Of a stretch of 55,821 nt of DNA, positions 17,761 through 28,200 are shown piece after piece. Numbering within the stretch: position 1 is the stretch's first letter; the number at the start of each line of letters is the position of its first letter. The notes under the pieces were generated by a model, which saw nothing but the letters and a program-made list of their open reading frames with translations, did no database searches and had not been told where the DNA came from. This DNA is from Bacteroidaceae bacterium. Its GTDB lineage: Bacteria > Bacteroidota > Bacteroidia > Bacteroidales > Bacteroidaceae. The stretch covers positions 1 to 55,821 of the forward strand of contig JAKSLL010000017.1 in assembly GCA_024401215.1 (NCBI GenBank), given 5' to 3'. A program made the position numbers and the translations under genes.

Positions 17761-19319
17761 TATCCGAGAGTTTCTATTGCAAATGTCATTCGCTTAATAA
17801 CCTCGTCTTTGCCGAGGAATGCAGCAAGCTCATACATGTCTGGTCCCTGTCCTGCACCGACGAGCGCCACACGCCAAGCGTTCCATGGCTTGATGCCAGT
17901 CTGTTCGGCCCAAGGGTCGATGACAGCCTTCTGTCCTTCGACGGTAAAGTCGGCTATGCCTTCGATGACGGAGAGCATCTGTCTCATCTCGTCGGCAGTT
18001 GTCTCTTTCCAGTTTTTCTTGATGAACTTATCTTCGCGGTCGAACTCCGTAGGGGCAACGAAGAAGAACTTAGTGAGTGGCCAGAGGTCGGAAGCGAAAG
18101 AGATGTTGCGCTTCTTCTTGTTGCCGAGTCCGTCAACATATTCTATCACCTTAAGCTTCATCATGCGAACAACCTCAGCCTCTTGCTCTGCAGTAGCTTC
18201 AATGCCCTCTGCCTTGAGCACCTTGTCGAAAGCTGGAGCCCACTCAGCGTCTTCCTGCTTGAGGAGATACTGGTGATTGAACCATGCTGCCTTGACATAG
18301 TCGAACTTTGCTCCATTCTTTGAGCATTTAGAGAGGTCGAAGAGCTGTACCATTTCGTCAAGCGACATAAGCTCCTGGTCATTGCCTGGGTTCCATCCAA
18401 GGAGAGCGAGGAAGTTGATGACAGCTTCTGGGAGGTATCCCTTTTCGCGATATCCTGATGAGATAGCGCCAGACTTTGGATCGTGCCATTCGAGAGGGAA
18501 CACAGGGAAGCCGAGCTTGTCGCCATCACGCTTTGAAAGTTTGCCGTTGCCGATAGGCTTGAGCAGAAGGGCGAGGTGGGCGAAGCGAGGCATAGTGTCT
18601 GCCCATCCGAAAGCTTCGTAGAGCAACACGTGGAGCGGTGCTGATGGGAGCCACTCCTCACCGCGTATCACATGAGTGACCTCCATGAGGTGGTCGTCAA
18701 CGATATTTGCGAGGTGGTATGTTGGAAGGTCGTCGGCAGACTTATACAGCACCTTGTCGTCAAGGATTGATGAGTTGATGGTCACCTCGCCGCGGATGAT
18801 GTCGTTGACAACAACATCACGTCCAGGCTCAATCTTGAAACGAACAACATAAGGAGTGCCGGCTGCGATGAGCGCGTCAACATCTTCCTTTGACATGGTG
18901 AGTGAGTTGCGCATCATGCCGCGAGTTTGTGCGTCATACTGGAAGTTCTCAATCTCAGCACGTTTTGCGTCAAGCTCTTCTGGTGTGTCGAAGGCGATGT
19001 ATGCCTTGTCTGCATCAAGGAGGACCTTAACATATTTGCGATAGATGTCACGGCGCTCCGACTGACGGTATGGTCCGTGGTTGCCTCCGAAAGACACTCC
19101 TTCATCGAACTTTATGCCGAGCCACTTGAAAGATTCTATGATGTAATCCTCAGCTCCAGGGACGAAGCGGGTAGAGTCGGTGTCCTCGATGCGGAAGATG
19201 AAGTCACCGCCATGTTGCTTAGCGAAGAGGTAATTGTAGAGAGCGGTGCGAACGCCGCCAATATGAAGTGGTCCTGTAGGACTAGGTGCGAAACGCACAC
19301 GAACTTTTCTTTCTGCCAT
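17760..19319 (-). CDS. gltX: Glutamyl-tRNA synthetase
   Basis: A 519-residue class I aminoacyl-tRNA synthetase that charges tRNA-Glu. The HIGH-type signature is in [20 protein letters not shown] (residues 9-28), followed by [10 protein letters not shown]; the KMSKS-type signature is [11 protein letters not shown]. The length is normal for Bacteroidota. It is the first gene of an operon with waaA and has a strong promoter with a leader of about 230 bases. I see no T-box element in that leader. Confidence 0.97.
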   Translation of the reverse strand: MAERKVRVRFAPSPTGPLHIGGVRTALYNYLFAKQHGGDFIFRIEDTDSTRFVPGAEDYIIESFKWLGIKFDEGVSFGGNHGPYRQSERRDIYRKYVKVLLDADKAYIAFDTPEELDAKRAEIENFQYDAQTRGMMRNSLTMSKEDVDALIAAGTPYVVRFKIEPGRDVVVNDIIRGEVTINSSILDDKVLYKSADDLPTYHLANIVDDHLMEVTHVIRGEEWLPSAPLHVLLYEAFGWADTMPRFAHLALLLKPIGNGKLSKRDGDKLGFPVFPLEWHDPKSGAISSGYREKGYLPEAVINFLALLGWNPGNDQELMSLDEMVQLFDLSKCSKNGAKFDYVKAAWFNHQYLLKQEDAEWAPAFDKVLKAEGIEATAEQEAEVVRMMKLKVIEYVDGLGNKKKRNISFASDLWPLTKFFFVAPTEFDREDKFIKKNWKETTADEMRQMLSVIEGIADFTVEGQKAVIDPWAEQTGIKPWNAWRVALVGAGQGPDMYELAAFLGKDEVIKRMTFAIETLG

Positions 19320-19555
19320 TGGAATGTGATTAAATACTAAATTGTTAAGGTGGTATTTTGATAACTCACCATTTAATAAAAACAGCGATAATATGCTTTT
19401 TGTTGGCTTTTGGACTTCTTGCTGCTTTTTGTTTGCTTACAGCAGGAATAATAGCTTGTTATCCTGTCATTCCCGTTGTGGAACAGTCCCGAAGTAGTTA
19501 TTTAGCCATTTCTTATAAGTAGTTATTATTCTGTTTAATTAGTTCAATTGGGTTG

Positions 19556-19587
19556 CAAAGATAGAAAAAAACAAACATAATTGCAAA
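19556..19587 (-). promoter_or_regulatory. Promoter of the gltX-waaA operon
   Basis: On the minus strand, TTTG (19584-19587) and TATCTTTG (19556-19563) are separated by 20 bases, a textbook Bacteroidota promoter. The leader from about 19549 to 19320 holds a weak hairpin near 19440-19465 and nothing else I recognise. Confidence 0.75.
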
Positions 19588-19699
19588 AAAACCTTAAAAT
19601 CATTGATAGATGTGGAGTCATTAGGACAAAATATCGTAAAAATACGAGCCAAACCTTACGAAGTTATTGTTCTACCAACACTAAAAAAGCAGTCGTTTG

Positions 19700-19731
19700 T
19701 TTGCTTGTTTGAAATGTTTGTATTACTTTTG
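19700..19731 (+). promoter_or_regulatory. Promoter of the YfhO-like gene
   Basis: TTTG (19700-19703) and TACTTTTG (19724-19731) are separated by 20 bases. The start codon is 45 bases further on. With the gltX promoter it explains the 455-base divergent spacer. Confidence 0.72.
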
Positions 19732-19775
19732 TACCTTATTTTAAAAGTGAAAAATATAATAACGATAAAAAAGAA

Positions 19776-22367
19776 ATGAAATTTGATTTGAAGAAAATCC
19801 TGCCCGATGTGCTTTGCGTGGCACTTTTTGCCGTGATAGCATTTGCTTATTTTGGTTCGCCTGTGAGCAATGGCTACCGCCTTGAACAGCATGATAGCGG
19901 TGCGAATGATGGTATTAACGTAGAGATAAATCAGTATAGAGATAGTCATGGCGGTGAGACGCCAAGATGGGTGACAAGTCTTTTCGGAGGTATGCCTACC
20001 TACCAGATTGCTCCTTCGTACGACTCTACGAAGACAATGACATTTGTGGAGAAAGCCTACCACCTATGGTTTCCTGATTATGTATGGTATATCTTTGCTT
20101 CCATGCTTGGTTTTTACATCCTGCTCAGAGCTTTCGACTTCCGTCACTGGATGGCGGCTCTTGGTGCGGTCGTGTGGGCTTTTAGCAGTTATTTCTTCAT
20201 CATCATTGCTGCGGGGCATATATGGAAAGTGATGACACTTGCATACATACCGCCTACGATAGCAGGTATGGTGCTGTGTTATAAGAAGAAATATCTGTTA
20301 GGAACGGTAGTGACTGCGCTTTTTGCTGCGCTTCAGATACAGGCAAACCATGTACAGATGTCGTACTACTTCCTTGTGCCTGAAATACTGATGGTTGTGG
20401 CTTTCCTCATCCAGGCAATCAAGGATAAGCAGATTCCTGCATTTTTGAAGGCAACGGGTGGGGTGGCTTTGGCTGCTGTGCTTGCTATCTGTCTTAATGC
20501 TTCAAATTTGTATCATACATACGAATATGCCAAGGACACCATGCGTGGCAAGAGCGAGTTGGTTAAGCCAGGCGTGAAAGCAGAAGACCAGACAGACAGC
20601 GGTCTTGAACGCAGCTACATAACAGCATGGAGCTACGGAATAGACGAGACAATGACATTCCTCATACCGAATGTGAAGGGTGGTGCGAGTATGCCTCTAT
20701 CACGCAGCAACACCGCAATGTCGAAAGCCGATGTGCAGATGGAGCAGATGGGTATTTATGGTGCGTTCACTCAGTACTGGGGAGAGCAGCCAGGAACAAG
20801 CGGGCCAGTCTATCTCGGTGCTCTTGTTTGTATGCTTTTTGTGCTTGGTTTGATAGTGATTCCAAACAAGGATCCGATGAAGTGGGCTTTGCTTGCTGCC
20901 GGATTGCTGACGCTGATGCTTGGATGGGGTAAGAATTTCATGCCATTCACAGACTTCTTTATAGATAATGTGCCGATGTATGCTAAGTTCCGCACCGTGG
21001 CAAGTATTTTGGTGGTTGTGGAGTTTGTTGTGCCTTTCATCGCTCTTTGGGGATTGAAACTGTGGGTCGAGAAGCCTGATAGCAAGTCGCTCTATGCGGC
21101 TGCGGCCTTCACCATTGTGATTTGCCTTGTTTATGTGTTCTCGCCTGGCCTCGGCGGTGACTGCGTGAGTACATCCGATAGAAACGCTGTGAGCGGATAT
21201 GTTGCTCAAGGATATTTTGATGAAGCATTCGGAATGAACATCCTCAGAAGCATTTCTGACATGCGTGCAGCGATGGTAAGTGCTGATGCATGGAGAAGCA
21301 TCGGCTTCATCGTGATCGGTGCTGTTGCGATGTGGATGTATTCATTTTTCATGAAAAAGGATGACAACACGCTGAAGCCAAAGCGAGTTACTATACTCTC
21401 TGTTGCGCTTCTTGCTGTATGTCTTATAGATATGTGGGTGGTCAACAAACGTTATCTCAATGACGATATGTTTGTGGAGCCTCAGGGTGTGGCGCGTATT
21501 CAGAAGTCTGATGCCGACAAATGGATAATGGAAAAGAGTGGCGCTGGTCGTGACTACCGTGTGATGAACTTTACTGTATCCACTTTCAACGACAATAATA
21601 CAAGTGCGTTTTATAGTTCTGTGGGAGGTTATCATGCAGCAAAACTTCGTAGATACCAGGAACTTATCGAAGCAAATATCAGCCCAGAAATGAGCAAGGT
21701 GTTTGAGGCTATCCGACAGGCTCCTATGGATACCGTGGCGATGGCAACATCAACATCGCCTTATCCAATATATGACTTGACTACAGTTAACACCGATTCT
21801 CTTTATCCTGTTATCAATATGCTCAATACTCGCTGGTTTATACTGGCAGCTGGCGAAAACGGAGATTTGAAATTGCCAATAGAGAACAAGGCGGCATTTG
21901 GCAATGCATGGTTTGCTACAAATATAGAATGGGCAAATAATGCTAATGAGGAACTTGATGCGTTGAAGAAAGTCAACTTGCGCAATACTGCTGTTGTGGC
22001 TAAGTCTGACTTTGGATTCCTCAAGCCAGGTGGTGAGGGAACTGTTAAGCTTGTCTCTTATGGGGCAAACGAAGCGAAATATGAAGTGGATTCAAAGCAA
22101 GGAGGACTTGTTGTGTTCTCTGAGGTTTATTATCCAGGATGGACTGCTACTGTCGACGGGCAGGAGTCAGAACTTGGACGCGCAAACTATGTGCTTCGTG
22201 CAATGAATGTCCCTGCTGGCAAGCATGAGGTGACACTCTCGTTCGATCCGAAGAGTGTGCACACCACAGAGACGGTTGCGTATGCAGCACTTGCTGTGCT
22301 TGTGTTGCTTATTGCTGTGTCGGTGTTCTTGTCTGTAAGAAAGAAAACGGTAAAAAATGAAAATTAA
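19776..22367 (+). CDS. YfhO-family integral membrane protein
   Basis: An 863-residue protein with about a dozen membrane helices, a periplasmic C-terminal domain (residues about 590-820) and one last helix before a basic tail. It matches the long Bacteroidota version of YfhO, related to GT-C glycosyltransferases. Visible features are the first helix FAVIAFAYFGSPVSNGYRL with an acidic site EQHDSGANDG after it, and the C-terminal beta domain ending YYPGWTATVDGQES, a typical YfhO end. In Bacillus YfhO is tied to lipoteichoic acid glycosylation; here the substrate is unknown. It has its own promoter and terminator. Confidence 0.85.
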   Translation: MKFDLKKILPDVLCVALFAVIAFAYFGSPVSNGYRLEQHDSGANDGINVEINQYRDSHGGETPRWVTSLFGGMPTYQIAPSYDSTKTMTFVEKAYHLWFPDYVWYIFASMLGFYILLRAFDFRHWMAALGAVVWAFSSYFFIIIAAGHIWKVMTLAYIPPTIAGMVLCYKKKYLLGTVVTALFAALQIQANHVQMSYYFLVPEILMVVAFLIQAIKDKQIPAFLKATGGVALAAVLAICLNASNLYHTYEYAKDTMRGKSELVKPGVKAEDQTDSGLERSYITAWSYGIDETMTFLIPNVKGGASMPLSRSNTAMSKADVQMEQMGIYGAFTQYWGEQPGTSGPVYLGALVCMLFVLGLIVIPNKDPMKWALLAAGLLTLMLGWGKNFMPFTDFFIDNVPMYAKFRTVASILVVVEFVVPFIALWGLKLWVEKPDSKSLYAAAAFTIVICLVYVFSPGLGGDCVSTSDRNAVSGYVAQGYFDEAFGMNILRSISDMRAAMVSADAWRSIGFIVIGAVAMWMYSFFMKKDDNTLKPKRVTILSVALLAVCLIDMWVVNKRYLNDDMFVEPQGVARIQKSDADKWIMEKSGAGRDYRVMNFTVSTFNDNNTSAFYSSVGGYHAAKLRRYQELIEANISPEMSKVFEAIRQAPMDTVAMATSTSPYPIYDLTTVNTDSLYPVINMLNTRWFILAAGENGDLKLPIENKAAFGNAWFATNIEWANNANEELDALKKVNLRNTAVVAKSDFGFLKPGGEGTVKLVSYGANEAKYEVDSKQGGLVVFSEVYYPGWTATVDGQESELGRANYVLRAMNVPAGKHEVTLSFDPKSVHTTETVAYAALAVLVLLIAVSVFLSVRKKTVKNEN

Positions 22368-22424
22368 CATTTGACATTTGACATTTTGGCGTAACTTGCT
22401 AAAATACATGTGTGTAATGGGTAT

Positions 22425-22465
22425 AAAGGTGTTAAAAGTGTGGCTTTTAACACCTTTGTTTTTTT
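22425..22465 (+). terminator. Intrinsic terminator of the YfhO-like gene
   Basis: AAAGGTGTTAAAAG and CTTTTAACACCTTT form a perfect 14-bp stem with a five-base loop, followed by G and seven T. Confidence 0.95.
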
Positions 22466-22575
22466 GACAAAATGACTTAGCTTCACTTCTTTTGCCTCGC
22501 AGATAGGGGTAGGCGTATAGGTGTCTTAGTAAATATATATTTTATGTCACATTGTGTTTTTAGGTGACCTACCAC

Positions 22576-22736
22576 CGCAACGCCACCTTGCTTTACCTCG
22601 CAACGCAACTTTGCTTTACCTCGTAACGCCACCTTGCTTTACCCCGCAACGCAACTTTGCTTTACCCCGCAACGCAACCTTGCTTTACCCCGCAACGCAA
22701 CCTTGCTTTAGCCTGCAATGCAATTTGCAAAAAAAG
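22576..22736. repeat. 23-bp tandem repeat, seven copies
   Basis: The unit is close to CGCAACGCAACTTTGCTTTA plus CCC, starting at 22576, 22599, 22622, 22645, 22668, 22691 and 22714, with the last copy more diverged. A period of 23 is not a multiple of three, so it is not coding. The 870-base spacer 22368-23237 otherwise holds a terminator, a TAACTTTG box near 22986 and the long interspersed repeat. Confidence 0.85.
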
Positions 22737-23029
22737 TAAAATTAGCATTTGACTTTTAACACTTTTGCAAAGTCGAGATTTCAAATTGTGATTTTGGACG
22801 TTTTTTTGAGTCTTGACTTTGAAGCGCAACTATCACTCCGAATAGCAGATGAACCACTAAAGGATGAAAAATACAGCACAAAATCTTCAGGAGTTATTAT
22901 TTCACCATTATTTACAGCCTTGATTTTCGTAAAAAAACGTAAGAATTTCGTAAAGATGATTTGCAATACGGAATTATTTGTAACTTTGTGGAGTAATAGT
23001 GAACAAGGCAACTTGAATTACTTTATATA

Positions 23030-23220
23030 AATGATACAAGTTTCGCTCCACTTGTTGTGTAGTTAAAGGGTAGTTAAAGAGAAGTTAAAGGGTAGTTAAA
23101 GTGACAAATGTCTGACATGGCAAACGTCTCTTTAACTCCGAGCGAAGCGATAACTCCTCTTTAACTCCTCTTTAACTCCTAAAAACGAGCAAGTTGCATG
23201 CTTGCTAAAGTTGAATAAAT
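23030..23220. repeat. Interspersed structured repeat, long copy 2
   Basis: It begins ATACAAGTTTCGC, has four AGTTAAAG units, GACAAATGTCTG, then CTTTAACTCC units around GAGCGAAG, and ends GAGCAAGTTGCATGCTTGC then AAAGTTGAATAA. The layout matches the copy at 6372-6547, and its two ends match the short copies at 3931 and 14901. Confidence 0.65.
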
Positions 23221-23237
23221 GATAACAGCAGTTAAGA

Positions 23238-23999
23238 ATGAAGATTTCTATTGTTCAGAATGACATAAAATGGGGAGAGCCGGAAACCAACCGCCAATCT
23301 TTTGAGAGCCTTATCCGTAAGGCAGAGAAGAGCGATGTGTATGTTCTCCCAGAGATGTTCTCCACTGGCTTTGCGACAAATCCAGCAGGATTGGCAGAGA
23401 CAGACGGTGGCTCGCTTAAGTGGATGCAGGCATTGGCTTGTGAACTTGATGCTGCCATCTGCGGAAGTGTCGCTGTGGGGGAATGTGCGGAGAATGGCAT
23501 GGTGTATTACAACCGTTTTTATTTTGTGAAGCCAGATGGAAGTTACGCGTACTACGACAAGCATCATCTCTTCACCTATGGGGGAGAGCATAAAGCCTTT
23601 GTCAAAGGTGGCGAGAGAGTTGTGGTGGAATTTCGTGGAGTGAAATTCCTTCTGCAAATATGCTATGACTTGCGCTTCCCTGTGTTTGTCCGCAATAATG
23701 AAGAGGAGAAGTACGATGTGCTGATTTATGTCGCTTCTTGGCCTGTGACAAGGATAAATGTGTGGAACACGCTTGTTCACGCTCGCGCAATAGAGAACCA
23801 GTGTTATGTGGTTGCAGTAAATAGAGTAGGTGAGGACGCAAACTGCACCTATAACGGCAGTTCTGTCATAGTGGATGCGTATGGACGAAATGTTGCAGAG
23901 TGTCCTCTCTCCGAAGCGGCAGTGGCGGCGGCAGATGTGGATATGGAAAGGCTGATGTCGTTTAGACGGAAATTCCCTGTGCTGGAAGACGCAGATTGA
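23238..23999 (+). CDS. Carbon-nitrogen hydrolase, omega-amidase-like (YafV type)
   Basis: A 253-residue nitrilase-superfamily amidase. The Glu-Lys-Cys triad is visible: Glu in VLPEMFSTGF (about residue 39), Lys in YYDKHHLF (about residue 97) and Cys in LLQICYDLRFPVF (about residue 139). PEMFSTGF and CYDLRFPVF are characteristic of YafV/Nit2 enzymes, which hydrolyse alpha-ketoglutaramate and related omega-amides, repairing by-products of transamination. No signal peptide is seen, so it is cytosolic. It stands alone. Confidence 0.9.
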   Translation: MKISIVQNDIKWGEPETNRQSFESLIRKAEKSDVYVLPEMFSTGFATNPAGLAETDGGSLKWMQALACELDAAICGSVAVGECAENGMVYYNRFYFVKPDGSYAYYDKHHLFTYGGEHKAFVKGGERVVVEFRGVKFLLQICYDLRFPVFVRNNEEEKYDVLIYVASWPVTRINVWNTLVHARAIENQCYVVAVNRVGEDANCTYNGSSVIVDAYGRNVAECPLSEAAVAAADVDMERLMSFRRKFPVLEDAD

Positions 24000-24083
24000 A
24001 TGCCGTACTATACAAAGGAACCATTTTTTCTGCCCGTAAAATGAAAAAAGTTGCAGGCTCACTAAAAATATATTGTTCTTTTG

Positions 24084-24114
24084 TTGTGTAATAAAAAATA
24101 AAAGGATAATTTTG
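24084..24114 (+). promoter_or_regulatory. Promoter of mdh
   Basis: TTG (24084-24086) and TAATTTTG (24107-24114) are separated by 20 bases; the start codon follows 31 bases later. Confidence 0.68.
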
Positions 24115-24145
24115 CATATATACATTAAATCAAAAAAATATAATT

Positions 24146-25138
24146 ATGGCTTTTTTAACTGACGAAAAACTTGTGATTGTAGGAGCTGGTGGTATGATTG
24201 GCTCTAACATGGTACAGTCTGCTCTTATGCTTGGTCTTACTCCAAACATTTGTCTTTATGATATCTATGAGCCAGGTGTGCATGGTGTTTATGATGAAAT
24301 GTGTCATTGCGCATTCCCTGGTGCAAACCTCTCTTATACTGTAGATCCAGAGGTTGCTTTTACAGGCGCTAAGTATATCATTTCTTCAGGTGGTGCTCCT
24401 CGTAAGGAGGGCATGACTCGTGAGGACCTTCTCAAGGGCAACTGCCAGATTGCAGCACAGTTTGGTGACTATATCAAGAAGTATTGTCCAGATGTTAAGC
24501 ATGTTGTTGTTATCTTCAACCCTGCAGATGTTACAGCTCTCACAGCTCTCATCCATTCTGGTCTTAAGCCAAATCAGATGACTTCACTCGCAGCTCTTGA
24601 CTCTACTCGTCTCCAGCAGCAGCTCGCTCAGGAGTTCGGTGTTCAGCAGGACAAGGTGACAGGTGCGCACACTTATGGTGGTCACGGAGAGCAGATGGCA
24701 GTATTTGCATCAAAGGTTATGGTTGACGGCAAGCCACTCTCTGAACTTCCACTTTCAGCAGAGCGCTGGGCAGAGATTAAGCACGCTACAATCCAGGGTG
24801 GTTCAAATATCATTAAGCTTCGTGGACGCTCTTCATTCCAGAGCCCTTCTTATCAGGCTGTAAAGATGATTGAGGCTGCTATGGGCGGTGAGAAGTTCAC
24901 TCTTCCAGCAGGATGCTATGTTAACTGCGACAAGTGTGGATACAAGAATGTTATGATGGCTATGCCTTCTGTTATTGATGCTGATGGTGTTCATTTCACA
25001 GCACCTGAAGGAACAGAGGAAGAGATGGCTGCTCTCGCATCTTCTTACGCACATCTCCAGAAGATGCGTGATGAGATTATCGCTCTCGGCATCATCCCTG
25101 CAGTAGAGGACTGGAAAACAGAGAATCCAAATCTTTAA
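24146..25138 (+). CDS. mdh: Malate dehydrogenase
   Basis: A 330-residue NAD-dependent dehydrogenase of the LDH/MDH fold, in the form seen in Bacteroidales, linking malate and oxaloacetate in the fumarate-reducing branch. The nucleotide-binding loop is VIVGAGGMIGSNMV at the start; SSGGAPRKEGMTREDLLKGN carries the substrate-binding Arg residues; the catalytic His lies in TGAHTYGGHGEQMAVF. Codon use is highly biased, like gdhA and fabG, so the gene is strongly expressed. A short conserved CNCDKCGY-like region (NCDKCGYKN) near the C-terminus is typical of this subgroup as far as I recall. Confidence 0.9.
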   Translation: MAFLTDEKLVIVGAGGMIGSNMVQSALMLGLTPNICLYDIYEPGVHGVYDEMCHCAFPGANLSYTVDPEVAFTGAKYIISSGGAPRKEGMTREDLLKGNCQIAAQFGDYIKKYCPDVKHVVVIFNPADVTALTALIHSGLKPNQMTSLAALDSTRLQQQLAQEFGVQQDKVTGAHTYGGHGEQMAVFASKVMVDGKPLSELPLSAERWAEIKHATIQGGSNIIKLRGRSSFQSPSYQAVKMIEAAMGGEKFTLPAGCYVNCDKCGYKNVMMAMPSVIDADGVHFTAPEGTEEEMAALASSYAHLQKMRDEIIALGIIPAVEDWKTENPNL

Positions 25139-25222
25139 TCTTGCTTAATAACTAGAGGTTTCTCCTGCTAATGACACTTGTTCGGCAGAGAACAGGTGTA
25201 GATTGGCGCGAGAGGAAATCTT

Positions 25223-28200
25223 ATGAAGAAATTCGGTAAATATACCATACTCGGTTGGAGTTGGCGCATCCTTTTATGGGTTGCGCTAACTCCAATCTTG
25301 TTATTGCTGTTGCTCTCCATAGTCATTTATCTTCCTCCAGTACAGAAATTTGCTGTTGATAAAGCATGCGAAGTGCTAAGCGAAGAGATGGAAATGCAGG
25401 TTACAGTTGATAATGTTTATTTGAAATTCCCGCTTGATTTATCTATGGGCGGGATGCTTGCTGTAAAAGAGGGTGACACGATTCTTGACGCCAGGGAGCT
25501 TGACATCAGCATTAAAGCTAAGCCGCTTTTTAAGATGAAAGCGGAGGTGGATGATGTGCATCTGTACGATTTGAAGCTTAATACCAAGGATTTGATCGAG
25601 GCTTGCGTGATTAAAGGGCGATTAGCGGAGTTAGGTCTTGATTCCCACAGCACGGATTTGAGTAAAGAGCATGCTGTGGTAAACAAGGCTCTCATGAGAG
25701 ATGCCGATTTGCTTGTACTGTTAGCCGATTCTGTTCCGGAAGACACGACGACGAGCGAACCTGTGACATGGAAGATACAGCTTGATGATATTGAACTTCA
25801 AAATGTGAAGGCGAGAGTGCTTCTTGCTCCACAAGCAGACAGCACTTTTGTGATGGCGAACATAGGTAATGCTCATGCTTCTGCATTCTTAGATCTCGGA
25901 GCAGAGACATATCGTGTCAACACATTGGACATAGCAAAGTCATCTGTGGCGTTTGATGTTCTCAAACAACCTTATGTTGCTGATGCTTTAGATCCGAATC
26001 ATTTGCTTTTCAATGATTTGACATTTGCAATGGATTCGTTTGTCTATCAAGGTACAACAGCGGAGATGTCGCTGAACATATTGAAGTTGGAGGCGAAGGA
26101 GAAGAGCGGTTTGGTTGTGAAAGAAGGTGTGGGAAGAGTTGAGATGGATTCGCTCTCCTTGAATATACCTAAGATGACTGTTGCCACAGAAGATAGCAAG
26201 GTGAAGTTTGGATACCGCATGGATATGAATGCTTTTGACGAAACGAATCCAGGAGTGTTCAACGTCGTTGCGGATGCACAGATAGGCAAGAGTGACATAG
26301 ACTATTTCGTGAAGATGGGCGGCGCAGAGGTGAAGGACACACGCGTCATGCTTAACAAATATCTGCCTGCACGACCTCTCGAATTGAGGGCGAAGGTTGA
26401 TGGCAATTTGGAGACGCTGAATGTTGACAGCCTTCATCTTAATGCTCCAGGGCTTGCTGTCGTGGATGCTAATGCTACATTGTGGGATGTGGTGAAAGAT
26501 GACCTCTCTCTTCAGGCTCAGGCTGACATCCGTCTTGGCAATAATTCTGTTGTCAGCATAGATGGCGGTTATGCCATGGCAACAGAATCATATAATGCTG
26601 ATGTGGTCTTTAAGAATATCTTGCTGAATAAGTTTGTCGAAATGAGTGACCGCACAATACTGTCAGGCAAGGCGTCGGCAGATGGACATGGCTTTGACTT
26701 CTTTTCGCCAGCAACGGTTCTTAATGCAAATGCGTCACTTCATAACTCCTCAATGGGCAAGCTGAATCTCGACAATATAGATGCAGACATAACCCTTAAA
26801 GGAGGCAAGGCCAGTGTTGGCTTGATTTGCGACAATAATCAGCTGAAGACAGATCTCCTTCTTGATGCTCAGCTGAAGAAAAACCTTGTCGCAGGTAATC
26901 TCAATCTCAACCTCCCGTTTGCTGATATTCAAGCTATGGGCTATAGTGAGGAGAAGCTGCAGGCGAGCACGAGCGGTGTGGTGGATTTTTCTTATAATCT
27001 GGATAAACTCTTCAAGGTTGACTCTCACATCAATGAACTGTCACTCTTCATTGCAAACGACAGCGTTGTTACTGAGGCGTTCGATTTCATGGCGGAGGCT
27101 TTGCAAGACACGACAGCAGCAAAAATACAGGCTGGCGACTTGTTTTTTGATTTTATGACTCCTAACAATGTTTTTAACCTGCAGCCAAAACTTGAAGCGC
27201 TCGGAAAAGTTGCAGCAAAGCAATTTGAAAATCGCGAAGTGGACTTGAACGTCATAAAGGGATATTTCCCAAAGGCTTCTCTGCATGCCTTCGCAGGCGA
27301 GAGAAACCCTGTGTCTGCTGTGTTGAAAACTATGGGATTCTCGTTCAAAGAGTTTCAAGCCGATGTCGAGGCGTCGCCTGTTGACGGATTGAAGGGCGAT
27401 GGACATGTTTATGCTTTCAGAAGTGATAGCATAATGGTTGATACTGCATATTTTGCTGTAGCTCAAGACAGCACGCTTCTTACTTACAAGGCAGGACTCC
27501 GTTGCAGCGACCAGCCTATGCTGCCTGCATTCAGGGCGTATGTTGATGGCTATCTCAAAGCAGATGAGGCGGATGCGCATCTGCTGTTTTACGACAAGAA
27601 TAACAAGCCTGGTCTTGACCTTGGAGCGCATGCTAAAGCAAATGCAACAGACAGTTGTGTGAACATCAGTCTTTATCCAGAAAAGCCTATAGTGGCATTC
27701 AGGCGATTCGAACTCAACAAAGACAATTATGTCAAGATGAGGCGAGAAAAGCCTGTGCTTGCCGACATTCGTCTGAAGAGTATGACCGACAACTGTCTTG
27801 TGGAAGTCCAAGCCTTAGAAGATGATGACATGAGACAGGTGGTAAAAGCCCTTATCAAAGATTTGAATATCAAAGAGGTGCTGGCTATGTTGCCAATACC
27901 AGGACTTCCTGATATGGGTGGATTGCTTAATGTTGACGCAACATACTTGGATAAAGGACGCAACTTCTATGTTACAGGCAATGTGGAAGCAAATAAGTTT
28001 GTTTACGAACAGACACCTGTCGGCAATGTGGGCACAGCCTTCTCATACACTCCGATGGGGACGGATGTTCATGCTGTAGGTGCTCAGCTGTCATATAATG
28101 GCACAGATGTTGCGGATGTGTTTGGACTCTATAACTCAGAGGGAGAGGGCTCGCTGGATGCAGATGTGTCATTGATGGATATACCTATGTCTTTGGTATC

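Noticed and set aside
19320-19550. T-box leader of gltX
   Set aside because: No T-box consensus or specifier stem is visible, and T-boxes are not typical of this phylum.
22576-22736. CRISPR array
   Set aside because: The copies are directly adjacent without unique spacers and no cas genes are present.
22554-22739. A 61-codon open frame across the 23-bp tandem repeat
   Set aside because: The period is not a multiple of three, so each copy is read in a different frame; no protein repeat is maintained.
22749-23030. A 93-codon open frame after the tandem repeat
   Set aside because: AT-rich, no domain, and it runs into the promoter-like TAACTTTG and the interspersed repeat.
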